64,000 nucleotides of DNA, taken from the NCBI RefSeq assembly GCF_030651995.1, contig NZ_JAUSBN010000037.1, forward strand, positions 1 to 64,000, written 5' to 3'. Below the pieces are notes generated by a model. It saw only the letters and a list, made by a program, of their open reading frames with translations, did no database searches and was not told the DNA's origin. Of the stretch, positions 1 through 8,309 are shown piece by piece (position 1 is the stretch's first letter; every line of letters begins with the position of its first letter). Origin of the DNA: Reyranella sp. (GTDB lineage: Bacteria > Pseudomonadota > Alphaproteobacteria > Reyranellales > Reyranellaceae). The position numbers and the translations under genes were made by a program.

Positions 1-151
1 GTGGGCGACAGTGGTGTCGATTGCGTCCAAGATCGGGTGCACGGCGCAGACCCTGAACGAGTGGGTGAAGAAGGCGGAACGCGAGAGCGGGAAGCCTGGC
101 CTGACCAGCGATATGGCAGCCAAGCTCAAGGCGCTCGAGCGGGAAAACCGT
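1..151 (+). pseudogene. IS3-family transposase OrfA fragment
   Basis: The frame is open from the left edge (reading W-A-T-V-V-S from base 2) and encodes the helix-turn-helix region of an IS3-family OrfA: SKIGCTAQTLNEWVKKAERE followed by LKALERENR. In intact OrfA this last motif runs on into the leucine zipper. Here it stops at ENR, and the reading frame continues into an unrelated resolvase tail. The 5' part lies outside the window. It is a deletion remnant, not a functional transposase. Confident for the family. Confidence 0.8.
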
Positions 152-310
152 GATCCGACCACCAGCGTAGATGATGTGGCGCGGCGGCTCGATGTGTCGC
201 CGGCAACGTTGTACCGACATCTGCCGGCGGCAAGATCGACGCTCCAGGACGAAATTGCGAACAAGGGGATGCCCGGTCCCAGCTCCATGTCGGATGCCGG
301 GCATCGATAG
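152..310 (+). pseudogene. serine resolvase/invertase C-terminal HTH remnant
   Basis: In frame with the OrfA fragment, this stretch encodes TTSVDDVARRLDVSPATLYR and then HLPAARS, the Hin-type helix-turn-helix that ends small Tn3/DNA-invertase serine recombinases. The catalytic domain is missing. A deletion or recombination joined it to the IS3 fragment at about base 152. The chimeric ORF of about 99 codons is unlikely to be functional, although it has two DNA-binding-like segments. Confidence 0.75.
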
Positions 311-315
311 CAGTG

Positions 316-1302
316 CTACTTTTTCTGCGGCCCGGCCAATTCGTCTTCGCCTATGGCGAGACGGTTGAGCCAGTTGAGGTGATGGCGTTCACGAACGGTC
401 ACCGGATAGAGCGGCGTAAAAGCATTCCTGAACGATTGGTGGTCGAAATCGTGGGAGATTTTGGCACCGGTCGCTGCCGCCACCTGCCTCGCCTGCGCCT
501 CATACTCGTCCATCAGCGCACGCTGTTTCTTCACCGAAGAATTCGCCGCTTCGCGAAGCAAATCCCGATCCGCCTTGGACAATGACCGCCATCTCTGCTG
601 CGACATGATCAGCACCGAAGGTGGCTGGGCATGCTCGCTGATCGTGAAATATGGCGCAACGTGGAAGTAGTTGAACGCCAGATACTCGGACAGGCTTCCC
701 TCGACCACATCGATGATGCCGAACTGCAGCGCTCTAAAGATCTGTGACTGAGGCAAGGTGATGGGCTCTGCGCCGAGCATCCGGAACATCGCTTCCGAGG
801 TATCTCCTTTCTCGATACGGATACGCTTGCCCTTGAGGTCCCTAACCTTGTTGATGAAGCCGGCGCGGCTGAAAAACGAATAGGTGCCGCTGTCATAGAA
901 GGCCAGTCCGACAAGCCCCGCTGGTGCGAGTGATGCAAGCAGATCCCGTCCGAGCGCACCATCAAGAGCCTGGCGCTTCTTTGCCTTGGATTCAAAAGCA
1001 AAAGGCAGTGTCGGGATCACGGTAAGAGGCGCAATGCCATTCAGCGCATTTAGGTTCACCCGTGCGATGTCGAGCTGGCCTAGGCGGACCTGCGCGACCA
1101 GGAAGCTATCGGAGCTCATCACTCCCGCTCCCAAGTCACCGATATATAGCCGGCCGTTTGTCCGTTCCCGCAGGGTCTCGCTCATGCCGCTAACGCTCTG
1201 CACTGTCGGGTGATCAGACGGGAGCGTGTCCGCCGAGCGCAGCACCTGGCCGATGGCGGGCGCAGAGTGGAAAGCAAGAAGGACCGCGAGAAATATTCTC
1301 AC
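316..1302 (-). CDS. TRAP transporter solute-binding protein, DctP family
   Basis: This 328-residue exported protein has the DctP fold of TRAP (tripartite ATP-independent periplasmic) systems, which bind organic acids in the periplasm. It opens with a short basic and hydrophobic signal peptide (VRIFLAVLLAFHSAPAIG). The motif KGKRIRIEKGDTSEAMFRML and the following FGIIDVVEG match the family's ligand-binding hinge. I chose the GTG at 1302 over an upstream ATG at 1350 because a GGGAG Shine-Dalgarno lies just before it and the signal peptide then starts properly. No DctQ or DctM membrane subunit is nearby, so it is an orphan, either serving a distant system or stranded by rearrangement. The ligand is unknown. 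Confidence 0.8.
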   Translation of the reverse strand: MRIFLAVLLAFHSAPAIGQVLRSADTLPSDHPTVQSVSGMSETLRERTNGRLYIGDLGAGVMSSDSFLVAQVRLGQLDIARVNLNALNGIAPLTVIPTLPFAFESKAKKRQALDGALGRDLLASLAPAGLVGLAFYDSGTYSFFSRAGFINKVRDLKGKRIRIEKGDTSEAMFRMLGAEPITLPQSQIFRALQFGIIDVVEGSLSEYLAFNYFHVAPYFTISEHAQPPSVLIMSQQRWRSLSKADRDLLREAANSSVKKQRALMDEYEAQARQVAAATGAKISHDFDHQSFRNAFTPLYPVTVRERHHLNWLNRLAIGEDELAGPQKK

Positions 1303-1455
1303 ATCCCAACTCCCAATATACTTCGGTAAAATGCCGAATGTTATTCTCACCTCTAAACGTTGCTCTCAGTAGAAGGATGCGACGCCTCGGCGAAATAATT
1401 GAAGGAGGTTCGCCGCGTAACTCCTCAGGCCGCGGCCTTCACCGCATGCGTACAG

Positions 1456-1590
1456 AAGCGCAACCTCATCGAACGATGCATCGGAAAGCTCAAGCAGTTC
1501 AGGCACGTCTGCACACGCTTCGACCGCATCGCCTTGAACTACCTTGCCATGGCGAAGGTTGCTGCCGCACGACTTGCTGAGACATTATGA
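1456..1590 (+). pseudogene. IS5-family transposase C-terminal fragment
   Basis: The residues KRNLIERCIGKLKQFRHVCT and then RFDRIALNYLAM match the end of IS5-group DDE transposases, which carry the final catalytic Glu (in the R-N-x-I-E-R-C motif) and a conserved arginine-rich helix. Only about 45 residues remain. The earlier DD residues and N-terminal domain are absent upstream. With the IS3/resolvase remnant it marks a decayed insertion hot spot at the island's left side. Confidence 0.75.
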
Positions 1591-1691
1591 GTCTGCGGCC
1601 TAACCATCCAAAACACCGCCCGTCCGCGATCGACAGCTTCCGACAAAGCTGGGGCGATCCAAAAACTCTTCAAGATAAGGCGCTGCGAGGA

Positions 1692-2258
1692 CTACCTGGA
1701 CGAATCGCCGGTATTCTTCTCCCAAGTTTCTCTTGCGGCGTCGCCCGCCGCGCGCGCTGCGTCAGCGGCATCTCCTGCCGCCCTTGCCAACGCCTCCTTG
1801 GCTTCGATCGCCGCCTTCTTCACTGCCGCAACATTGGAACTGATGGAGGCCTCTGCCGATTTCTTCGCCTTGTCTGCCGCATCCCTCGTCGTAGCGACGG
1901 CCCTCCTGGCGGCACCCTCCGCCTTCAACATGAACTCATTCGCCGTGGTCGTGACAGTCTTGTTCGCCAACGCGATCTTTTCTTCAGCGCGCTTGACGGC
2001 AAGTTCCGCTTCGACAGCCAGGCGTTGCGTCACCTCGGCGGTCTGCTGCGACGCTTCGTTCGCTGCGGCTTCGGCCGCACTGACCGCCTGCCTTGTGGCC
2101 TCCTTGGCGTCGTTCGCTGCTTCCTGGGCAGCACGCCCCGCCTCCTGCATTTTCGTTTTTGCCATCTCCATGGACGACGGGGCCGGCGCCTGGGCATGGC
2201 CAGAAGTGGCAGTACTCAGTGCCACAAGGAATGAAATGATGACGTGTGTGATTTGCAT
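1692..2258 (-). CDS. alanine-rich exported coiled-coil protein
   Basis: This 188-residue protein has a clear signal peptide (residues 1-22, ending SGHAQA). The rest is almost wholly Ala/Lys/Glu/Thr-rich helix in near-heptad pattern, for example AKTKMQEAGRAAQEAANDAK and KAKKSAEASISSNVAAVKKA. That composition is typical of LEA-like or apolipophorin-like periplasmic helical proteins, and no catalytic motif is visible. A GGAG sits about ten bases before the ATG. Function unknown; a chaperone-like or desiccation-related role is only a guess from composition. It is isolated between IS remnants and an unassignable stretch. Confidence 0.6.
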   Translation of the reverse strand: MQITHVIISFLVALSTATSGHAQAPAPSSMEMAKTKMQEAGRAAQEAANDAKEATRQAVSAAEAAANEASQQTAEVTQRLAVEAELAVKRAEEKIALANKTVTTTANEFMLKAEGAARRAVATTRDAADKAKKSAEASISSNVAAVKKAAIEAKEALARAAGDAADAARAAGDAARETWEKNTGDSSR

Positions 2259-2852
2259 GTCGTGGCTCCGTCTCTTGTATTGCCTCGACCGCTTTCGTTA
2301 CCCGGCGCCTTGCGCCTGGGCAAGATTAGTCCGTTCCTCCACAGCAGCCAAGTGCCGGCGATCCGGATGTCGCTGACGCGCACGCGCCTCACAGCGATGT
2401 TGCCGTCGTCGAGCCGCCCGCCCAGCTGGTCGAGCCGGCGCAACGTTTCGGGTTTCAGGCCGCCGTATGGCAAGGCTCGCTTCGGCCCGTCACGCCAACC
2501 CGCCAGATGCTTGGCAGGCTGCCCATTTTGATGTGGCCTTGCGCGCCAAGCTTCTGCATCGTCGCCGGCTGCAGTCCGCCTTTGTACATCGAGGAGGCGC
2601 ACGCCCCGGACGCATACTTCGACTGAATACCGACATTGGGATGGGGCCCAGGCGAAGGGGCTCCGACCTTGCTCTCGCCGTGAGCCTCGGAAAATAGTGC
2701 CCCAGAAGAAGCCCACATGGTCCGAGCGGCGTTGCTCCCAGTCACGCAAATATTTCAGCCCAATAGCGATGATAGAAACTATCAGGTTCGGGATTTCCAA
2801 TGCGATAGCCGTACGGATGACCTGCCGTTTGGGGAGGCCGAATCGTCATCCG
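2259..2852. other. stretch without a recognisable gene
   Basis: The 594 bases between the Ala-rich protein and the HTH gene carry overlapping open frames on the minus strand. One (2455-2745) encodes a 96-residue peptide containing KYASGACASSMYKGGLQPAT. Another (2216-2800) continues similar-looking text (GGLKPETLRRLDQLGGRLDD). The two frames meet near 2460, which could mean one gene broken by a frameshift, but I recognise neither part. I see no RNA gene, repeat or promoter here. Confidence 0.3.
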
Positions 2853-3263
2853 TCACTTATTGGAATCCGCGTTCAGGATCTTTTGAATAACAGCCAGCAA
2901 GCCAAGCAAGCGGTCGCGGGCCTCGAGCAGATGACTCCGTGCCAGGTCTGGGCGCTGCGCACGATCAAGGAACGCCGTTAGGACAGCATCTGAATGGCGC
3001 GCCAGCGCTATGAGGTGGTCGCCACTCGGACCACGCGCACCATTGAACCAGTATTTGACAGTTCGCTCGCTGGCTCCTGTCCATCGTCTCGCCGACTTGA
3101 TCGCATGTCGAGAGTTTCCAAGCTCACTGCGAAGCGCAGCAGCGATCACAGCTGCGTACTCGCTCCCGGACTCATGCTCAACCGAGGAAAGGTGCACAAT
3201 TGTGCCCTTCCTCGAGACATTTGCTCTCTTGTTTGGAACAACTGTGCCCTTCTTTCTCGCCAC
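2853..3263 (-). CDS. small HTH DNA-binding protein of mobile elements
   Basis: This 136-residue protein contains NSRHAIKSARRWTGASERTV followed by KYWFNGARGPSGDHLIALAR, a helix-turn-helix with the WTGASERTxKxWxxGxxGPSG signature common in small regulators of rhizobial islands and prophages. The start is a GTG with AGGAG seven bases upstream. The basic N-terminus holds an internal repeat (RKKGTVVP / SRKGTIVH), and the DNA encoding it includes the perfect 12-bp palindrome GCACAATTGTGC at 3194-3205. The gene is divergent from the recombinase, with about 70 bp between starts, so it is a candidate regulator of the recombinase operon. That role is inferred. Confidence 0.65.
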   Translation of the reverse strand: MARKKGTVVPNKRANVSRKGTIVHLSSVEHESGSEYAAVIAAALRSELGNSRHAIKSARRWTGASERTVKYWFNGARGPSGDHLIALARHSDAVLTAFLDRAQRPDLARSHLLEARDRLLGLLAVIQKILNADSNK

Positions 3264-3336
3264 GATGCGCTCCTATGCGTCTACACTGACGTAGGAAAAG
3301 ACGCCGTGGACCACTGCACCGCATCGACCGGCGCTG

Positions 3337-4956
3337 GTGTCGCCCCGGCAACTCCAGATGCCGATTGAATGGGAGCAGGCGGTGGCGCGTGGTCCGAGGC
3401 GGCCCCCTAGTGACGAGCAGCCGCAACTGCCGGCACCAGTTCGTGCCGCGCAGTATGTCCGCATGTCGACCGAGCACCAGCAGTACTCCACCGAGAACCA
3501 GGCTGATGCCATCCGCCAGTATGCCGAGCTGCGTGGCTTTCAAATCGTGCGAACGTATGCCGACGAAGGCCGTAGCGGTCTGAGCCTAGATGGCCGGGAT
3601 GCCTTCAAGCGTCTCATCGACGATGTCGAGAAGGGCGAAACGGACTTCAAGGCAATCTTGGTCTACGACGTCAGCCGCTGGGGCCGCTTTCAGGATACGG
3701 ACGAAGGCGGTTACTACGAGCACGTGTGCAAACGTGCTGGTATTACAGTGCACTTCTGTGCCGAGCAGTTCGAGAACGACGGGAGTTCTCTGGCTGGCAT
3801 TGTGAAGGCCGTGAAACGCTCGATGGCCGGAGAGTACAGCCGCGAGCTTTCTGTGAAGGTCTTCGCCGGGCAACGACGCCTTATCGAACTAGGATATCGG
3901 CAGGGCGGCGCACCTGGGCTCGGGCTCCGTCGCTCTCTTGTCGACCAAGCCGGTTCCACAAAGGGTTCGCTCTCCCGCGGTGAGCAGAAGAGCATCCAGA
4001 CCGATCGCGTCGTCCTAGTGCCTGGACCGCCTGAGGAAATCGAGGTGATCCAGTGGATCTACCACGCGTTCGTGGAGAGTAGAATGTCGGAGAAAGCCAT
4101 TGCCGATGATTTGAATGCTCGCGGTATTCTGACTGATCTGAACAGGCCGTGGACCCGGGGCAGCGTGCACCAAGTGCTGATCAACGAAAAGTATATTGGC
4201 AACAACGTGTGGAACCGGACCTCTTTCAAGCTGAAGAAGCGGCACGTCCGTAATGCTCCTGAACACTGGGTCCGGGCCGATGCTGTCTTCCCGGCAATCG
4301 TGAGCCCCGTGCTGTACCGCGCCGCACAGACCTTTATCCTCGATCGTGCACGGCGTGTTTCGAACGACGACATGCTTAACGGGCTTCAGCATCTCTACAA
4401 AGAGCGGGGCTACCTATCCGGTCTGATCATCGACGAGACCGAAAACCTGCCATCTAGCAGCACGTACCAAAGTCGGTTCGGGAGTTTACTGCGCGCGTAC
4501 CAGCTTGTTGGATACACGCCTCCTCAAGACTACAGCTATATCGTCATCAACAAGGTCCTGCGCGATCTGCATCCCGAGATCGTCTCGGCAACGATACACG
4601 ACATCGCAAAGGCCGGAGGCAAGGTAACGCAGGACGCCCGGACCGGACTTATCACGGTGAACGACGAGTTCACTGCGTCGGTCGTAGTCGCTCGATGCAA
4701 GCAGACTGTGGCTGGCTCGCTCCGTTGGCACGTCCTTCTCGACACTGGCCTTCAACCCGATTTGACGGTCGCTGTTCGCATGGACCAGCAGAACGCTGCT
4801 CCACTGGACTACTACATCCTGCCACGGCTCGACATGACCGAGACGCGCCTGCGGCTGGCGATGCACAATCCCATATTTCTGGATGCGTATCGCTTCGAAA
4901 CGCTCGACGCACTCTACGGCATGGCGGCTCGTGCCCGGCTTCCGGAGGTCGCATGA
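3337..4956 (+). CDS. large serine recombinase
   Basis: This 539-residue protein belongs to the recombinase family that cuts and rejoins DNA through a serine nucleophile. The resolvase-type catalytic domain spans about residues 37-185, with the nucleophile S44 in YVRMSTEHQQYS and the conserved DVSRWGRF at 111-118. The recombinase DNA-binding domain follows (about 190-330: GGAPGLGLRR, then RGSVHQVLINEKYIGNNVW). No zinc-ribbon cysteines are apparent, and the last 200 residues are family-specific. The start may be the GTG at 3337 or the ATG at 3358; neither has a strong ribosome site. The stop overlaps the parB-like start (ATGA), so the genes are translationally coupled. It is the only integrase candidate in the island. 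Confidence 0.88.
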   Translation: MSPRQLQMPIEWEQAVARGPRRPPSDEQPQLPAPVRAAQYVRMSTEHQQYSTENQADAIRQYAELRGFQIVRTYADEGRSGLSLDGRDAFKRLIDDVEKGETDFKAILVYDVSRWGRFQDTDEGGYYEHVCKRAGITVHFCAEQFENDGSSLAGIVKAVKRSMAGEYSRELSVKVFAGQRRLIELGYRQGGAPGLGLRRSLVDQAGSTKGSLSRGEQKSIQTDRVVLVPGPPEEIEVIQWIYHAFVESRMSEKAIADDLNARGILTDLNRPWTRGSVHQVLINEKYIGNNVWNRTSFKLKKRHVRNAPEHWVRADAVFPAIVSPVLYRAAQTFILDRARRVSNDDMLNGLQHLYKERGYLSGLIIDETENLPSSSTYQSRFGSLLRAYQLVGYTPPQDYSYIVINKVLRDLHPEIVSATIHDIAKAGGKVTQDARTGLITVNDEFTASVVVARCKQTVAGSLRWHVLLDTGLQPDLTVAVRMDQQNAAPLDYYILPRLDMTETRLRLAMHNPIFLDAYRFETLDALYGMAARARLPEVA

Positions 4957-5843
4957 AAAGATCGGCGAACGCTCCTCTTATCGAGCATATCGACACGGAC
5001 TTGATCAACGTCGTCAATCCGCGCGTTCGCAACAAACGGGGATTCCGGGACATCGTGGAGAATATTGGTGACATCGGGCTGAAGCGGCCAATTACGGTCG
5101 CCCGCCGAGTCCACGCTGGCGGCACACGCTACGATCTCGTCTGTGGGCAAGGCCGGCTGGAAGCCTTCAGAGCGTTGGGCCAGCAATCAATCCCGGCAAT
5201 TGTAATCGACGCCGACAGCGACGATTGCCTCGTCATGAGCCTCGTGGAGAATTGCGCTCGCCGCAAGCATCAGGCCATCGATCTCCTGAGGGATATCCAG
5301 GGCTTGAAGAAGCGCGGCTACAGGGAGTCCGAGGTTGCTCAGAAGACAGGGCTATCTATCGACTACGTCCGGGGTGTGATTCAACTGCTCGAGAAGGGTG
5401 AGCATCGCCTGATTCGCTCCGTCGAGTCCTCCCAGATTCCGCTCAGTGTGGCCATCGACATCGCAGAGGCAGACGATGCCGGCGTCCAGCACGCTCTCCA
5501 ACAAGCTTACGAGAAAAAGCTGTTGCGGGGGAGGAAGCTCCTAGCAGCGAAGCGGATCGTCGAACAGCGCCGCCGACGCGGCAAGGGCCGGCAGGCTGCG
5601 AAAACAAAGCGCGATGGCCTTGTCTCGTCGGCCACGTTGCTTCGCGCCTATCGCGACGATGCCGACAAGCGCCGGCTCCTCGTCAAGAAGGCCAGCGCGA
5701 CCAGGGACTGCCTGATCTTCGTTACCGAAGCACTGAGAACGCTATTTGCAGACAGGCACTTCGCGACGCTCCTTCGTACGGAAGGTCTCGACAGTATGCC
5801 CCGGAACCTTGCCAACCGGCTTCAGGCCGGGAAACCGGCCTGA
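4953..5843 (+). CDS. ParB-like partition/nuclease-fold protein
   Basis: This 296-residue ParB-family protein is the middle gene of the recombinase trio. The ParB N-terminal domain spans about residues 10-105, with CGQGRLEAF (64-72, the GxxR box) and LVENCARR (97-104). A helix-turn-helix follows (about 122-146: YRESEVAQKTGLSIDYVRGV). The C-terminal third is basic (RIVEQRRRRGKGRQAAK). I placed the start at the ATG overlapping the recombinase stop because GGAGG lies right before it. The open frame extends further upstream only as a shadow of the recombinase. Such proteins bind centromere-like sites; here it probably serves the element's maintenance or guides the recombinase. Confidence 0.85.
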   Translation: MKRSANAPLIEHIDTDLINVVNPRVRNKRGFRDIVENIGDIGLKRPITVARRVHAGGTRYDLVCGQGRLEAFRALGQQSIPAIVIDADSDDCLVMSLVENCARRKHQAIDLLRDIQGLKKRGYRESEVAQKTGLSIDYVRGVIQLLEKGEHRLIRSVESSQIPLSVAIDIAEADDAGVQHALQQAYEKKLLRGRKLLAAKRIVEQRRRRGKGRQAAKTKRDGLVSSATLLRAYRDDADKRRLLVKKASATRDCLIFVTEALRTLFADRHFATLLRTEGLDSMPRNLANRLQAGKPA

Positions 5844-5845
5844 CA

Positions 5846-6742
5846 ATGCGTGCAAAAGAAAAAGGCACGGTCGGGATTGGTTTCGAAGAGACGAGCCAGC
5901 GCATAGCGATTGACCTGATTCAGCCGCTTCGCCTCGTCGGACTCGGCACGAAGAAGACTGCGAAGTACGCCCAGATCGCCGCTTCGGTGCAGGAGGTTGG
6001 CTTGGTCGAGCCGCCGGTGGTGGCAAGAGACAGGAATGAACCCGAGAAGTTTCTCCTCCTCGACGGACATCTCAGAGTCGAGATTCTCAAGGACATGGGT
6101 GTCACGGCGGTCGATTGTCTGGTGTCGACAGACGACGAGGCATTCACTTACAACCGGCGCGTCAGCCGTATCGCCATTATTCAGGAACACAAGATGATCC
6201 TGAAGGCGCTTGAGCGAGGGGTCTCGGAAGAGCGCCTTGCCCGGGCGTTGAATGTGAATGTCGATGCCATCAAGCGAAAGAAAAGGCTTCTCGACGGTAT
6301 CTGCGCCGAGGCCGCAGAGCTACTCAAAGACAAGGATATCCCGATAAACTCATTCGCAGAGCTCAAGAGGATGGCGCCACTGCGTCAGATCGAGGCGGCC
6401 GAACTGATGATTGCGATGAACAAGTTCACCATCAGCTATGCCAAGTCTCTGTTCGCGGCAACGCCACAGGACCAGCTCGCTGACTCAACCCGAAAGAAGT
6501 CGCTGAAAGGCCTGACCGACGAGCAGGTGTTGCTCATGGAGCGCGAGTCCGCCAGGCTCGACCGTGAATTCAAGATGGCCGAGCAATCCTACGGTACTGA
6601 CCACTTGGACCTGGTTCTGGCCAGGGGCTTTCTCGCCAAGCTCTTGGCAAACGCTCGGGTCATTCGTTATCTGTCCCAGCATCATCAGGAACTTTTGTCG
6701 GAGTTTCACAAGGTCGCCACTCTCGAATCGTCGGCGGCCTAA
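5846..6742 (+). CDS. RepB-type ParB-like protein
   Basis: This 298-residue protein follows the ParB-like gene after two bases. Its ParB-like N-domain (about 20-110) contains LLDGHLRVEIL (71-81). A helix-turn-helix spans about 125-148 (SEERLARALNVNVDAIKRKK). The C-terminal half resembles the RepB C-terminal domain of plasmid partition proteins (SFAELKRMAPLRQIEAAELM and a basic helical end). Two different ParB-like proteins plus a large serine recombinase in one operon is a recurrent gene set of alphaproteobacterial mobile elements. There is no parA ATPase beside them, so classical ABC-type partition is unlikely without an ATPase supplied from elsewhere. Confidence 0.82.
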   Translation: MRAKEKGTVGIGFEETSQRIAIDLIQPLRLVGLGTKKTAKYAQIAASVQEVGLVEPPVVARDRNEPEKFLLLDGHLRVEILKDMGVTAVDCLVSTDDEAFTYNRRVSRIAIIQEHKMILKALERGVSEERLARALNVNVDAIKRKKRLLDGICAEAAELLKDKDIPINSFAELKRMAPLRQIEAAELMIAMNKFTISYAKSLFAATPQDQLADSTRKKSLKGLTDEQVLLMERESARLDREFKMAEQSYGTDHLDLVLARGFLAKLLANARVIRYLSQHHQELLSEFHKVATLESSAA

Positions 6743-7059
6743 GCAACCGAAACCCAGGCCGCGCAGCCGGCTACGTGCGGCCACCATTGGGGACCCGGAC
6801 CCACAAGCGCGGGGACCACGGGAGACGCCGCACGGTGGGGCGGATCAATCGTGGCGATGGGAATGACGGCGAACCCGTTCGGAGCCCATCAAGCTGCCCG
6901 TCATATCGGCAGCCGGGTACCCGGTTGGCTCTCAGCCGGGTGTCCTTGAAGGGCGTGTTGCAGGTCTCGCCGAGCCGGCCCTACGCGGCGACTGCAGCAC
7001 GTCCTTATGGGGTTGGCTCAGCCTCTCCGGTTGGATCTTCACCGAGAGCAGACATCCGC
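6743..7059. other. convergent intergenic region with palindromes
   Basis: These 317 bases separate the convergent ends of the recombinase operon and the phage late operon. They hold a perfect 12-bp palindrome, CCGGGTACCCGG (6913-6924), and an overlapping hairpin in which ACCCGG pairs with CCGGGT at about 6918-6941. The octamer AGCCGGGT occurs at 6911 and 6934. The site could be a transcription terminator for either operon, a ParB-binding site or a recombination site. The sequence alone does not decide. The frame open across it has no recognisable protein. Confidence 0.35.
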
Positions 7060-7596
7060 TCACCTTTGCCCCAGTACCCTTTCCAGAGCGGCGTTCTTTT
7101 GCATCGAACCGCTGGAAGAGCCCACCCAATACGCGACGACGCTCGACGCCATTCCGGCCAGCGTGCCCAGCAGCAGCGTGACCATGTCGCGCTGGTTAGC
7201 GGGCACCTCCTCCCGGATGACGAGCCACAGCATGACGGCGAATCCTACCAGCACGATGGCCGATACCATGACGGCCCCATAGGCGATCGGGCTCCGCACC
7301 TCGGCCAGCTTGACCGTCTGACTGCGGGCGCTCTGGACGTCAGCCAGCTGAGCCTGGAGCGCCCCAAATTCCTGTCGGCGTGCGTCCGCCTCGGCCTGGA
7401 TGACGGCCATCTTGAACTGCAACGCGAGATTCGGATCTGCGGCAATCGCCCGCTCGATGCCGCTGGCATCGTCGGTGCCGAGGATTTCACGGGCGATGCC
7501 AGTCACCTTGGAGACGGCGGCACCGGTCTTGTCGCCCATTATCCATGACACGACCGTGGGCGCGATGCCGAGCAGCAACGGAACAAGGGGCATCAT
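7060..7596 (-). CDS. phage holin, GTA-type 3TM family
   Basis: This 178-residue membrane protein is the last gene of the late operon. Its hydrophobic segments are the N-terminus (PLVPLLLGIAPTVVSWIMG), about 103-125 (YGAVMVSAIVLVGFAVMLWL) and about 142-162 (TLLLGTLAGMASSVVAYWVG), with a charged helical domain between the first and second. This layout matches the three-TM holin family first seen in gene transfer agents. Its ATG overlaps the endolysin stop (ATGA), the standard holin-endolysin pairing. It would form the membrane lesion that releases the endolysin. Confidence 0.8.
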   Translation of the reverse strand: MMPLVPLLLGIAPTVVSWIMGDKTGAAVSKVTGIAREILGTDDASGIERAIAADPNLALQFKMAVIQAEADARRQEFGALQAQLADVQSARSQTVKLAEVRSPIAYGAVMVSAIVLVGFAVMLWLVIREEVPANQRDMVTLLLGTLAGMASSVVAYWVGSSSGSMQKNAALERVLGQR

Positions 7597-8309
7597 GCGG
7601 CCTCCAGGGTGATGCCGAGCGCGGCGAGGGTCTTCGGGCCAGCGACGCCATCCGCCGCCAGTCCTCTCGCCTTCTGGAAGGCGATGACGGCCCGCTCGGT
7701 GGCGGGCCCGAAGTCGCCGTCAGCGACGAGACCAAGAGCGGCCTGCAGCTTCTTGATGGCACTGCCCTTCTCGCCCCTGACGAGGATGCCATCGGCGTCC
7801 GCTGGGATGAGATGCGAGAATTCTGCGACCGGCGTGCCCGCTGGCCTCCACCACTCGGTGATGCGATTGGCCCAGCCCGTCGCGAAGATGGCCTGAGAAT
7901 GGTCATTACCGATGATGCGGAGGAAGTTGTCCAGGCGCTCGCAGATCAGCGGCCAGAACAGCTTAGCCTGGTCGACCGTGCCAAGCTTCTGCGCCCCCAG
8001 TACGACCATCAGCGCCTTGACTGCGCGGCCGGTACCGCTGTTGACCGCATAGTCGAACAGGAACTCGAGCACCTTGGGATCCGTCACTCCCTCCAGACCG
8101 CGGAAGAACACGGCGCGGTAGATCTGCCTCGCCTCCGGAATCGTCAGGGCCTCTACATCGGCCGGGGTCACGGCATACCCACGCCACGAGGAGAGGGTGG
8201 CCTGGGTGATGCCGTACTTCGTCGGTCCGCCCCGGTCGGCCGGATGGTTCGAGTATCCTGCCTCGCGGCGGATCACGTCCGTGATGAGATTGTCGATTGC
8301 GTCGCTCAT
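7593..8309 (-). CDS. endolysin, glycoside hydrolase 108 with peptidoglycan-binding domain
   Basis: This 238-residue muramidase begins IRREAGYSNHPADRGGPTKY, the GH108 signature whose Glu (E16) is the expected catalytic acid. The fold continues through FDYAVNSGTGRAVKALMVVL. Residues about 175-235 are a PG_binding_1 repeat domain (KLQAALGLVADGDFGPATER, then DGVAGPKTLAALG). No signal peptide is present, so it needs a holin. I start at the ATG at 8309, with GGAGG about six bases upstream and overlap with the preceding stop; a longer frame upstream is only the shadow of that gene. It cleaves host peptidoglycan at lysis. Confidence 0.9.
   Translation of the reverse strand: MSDAIDNLITDVIRREAGYSNHPADRGGPTKYGITQATLSSWRGYAVTPADVEALTIPEARQIYRAVFFRGLEGVTDPKVLEFLFDYAVNSGTGRAVKALMVVLGAQKLGTVDQAKLFWPLICERLDNFLRIIGNDHSQAIFATGWANRITEWWRPAGTPVAEFSHLIPADADGILVRGEKGSAIKKLQAALGLVADGDFGPATERAVIAFQKARGLAADGVAGPKTLAALGITLEAA

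Noticed and set aside
11-310. 99-residue ORF as a real DNA-binding protein
   Set aside because: It joins an IS3 OrfA fragment and a resolvase tail and is most easily explained as a deletion junction.
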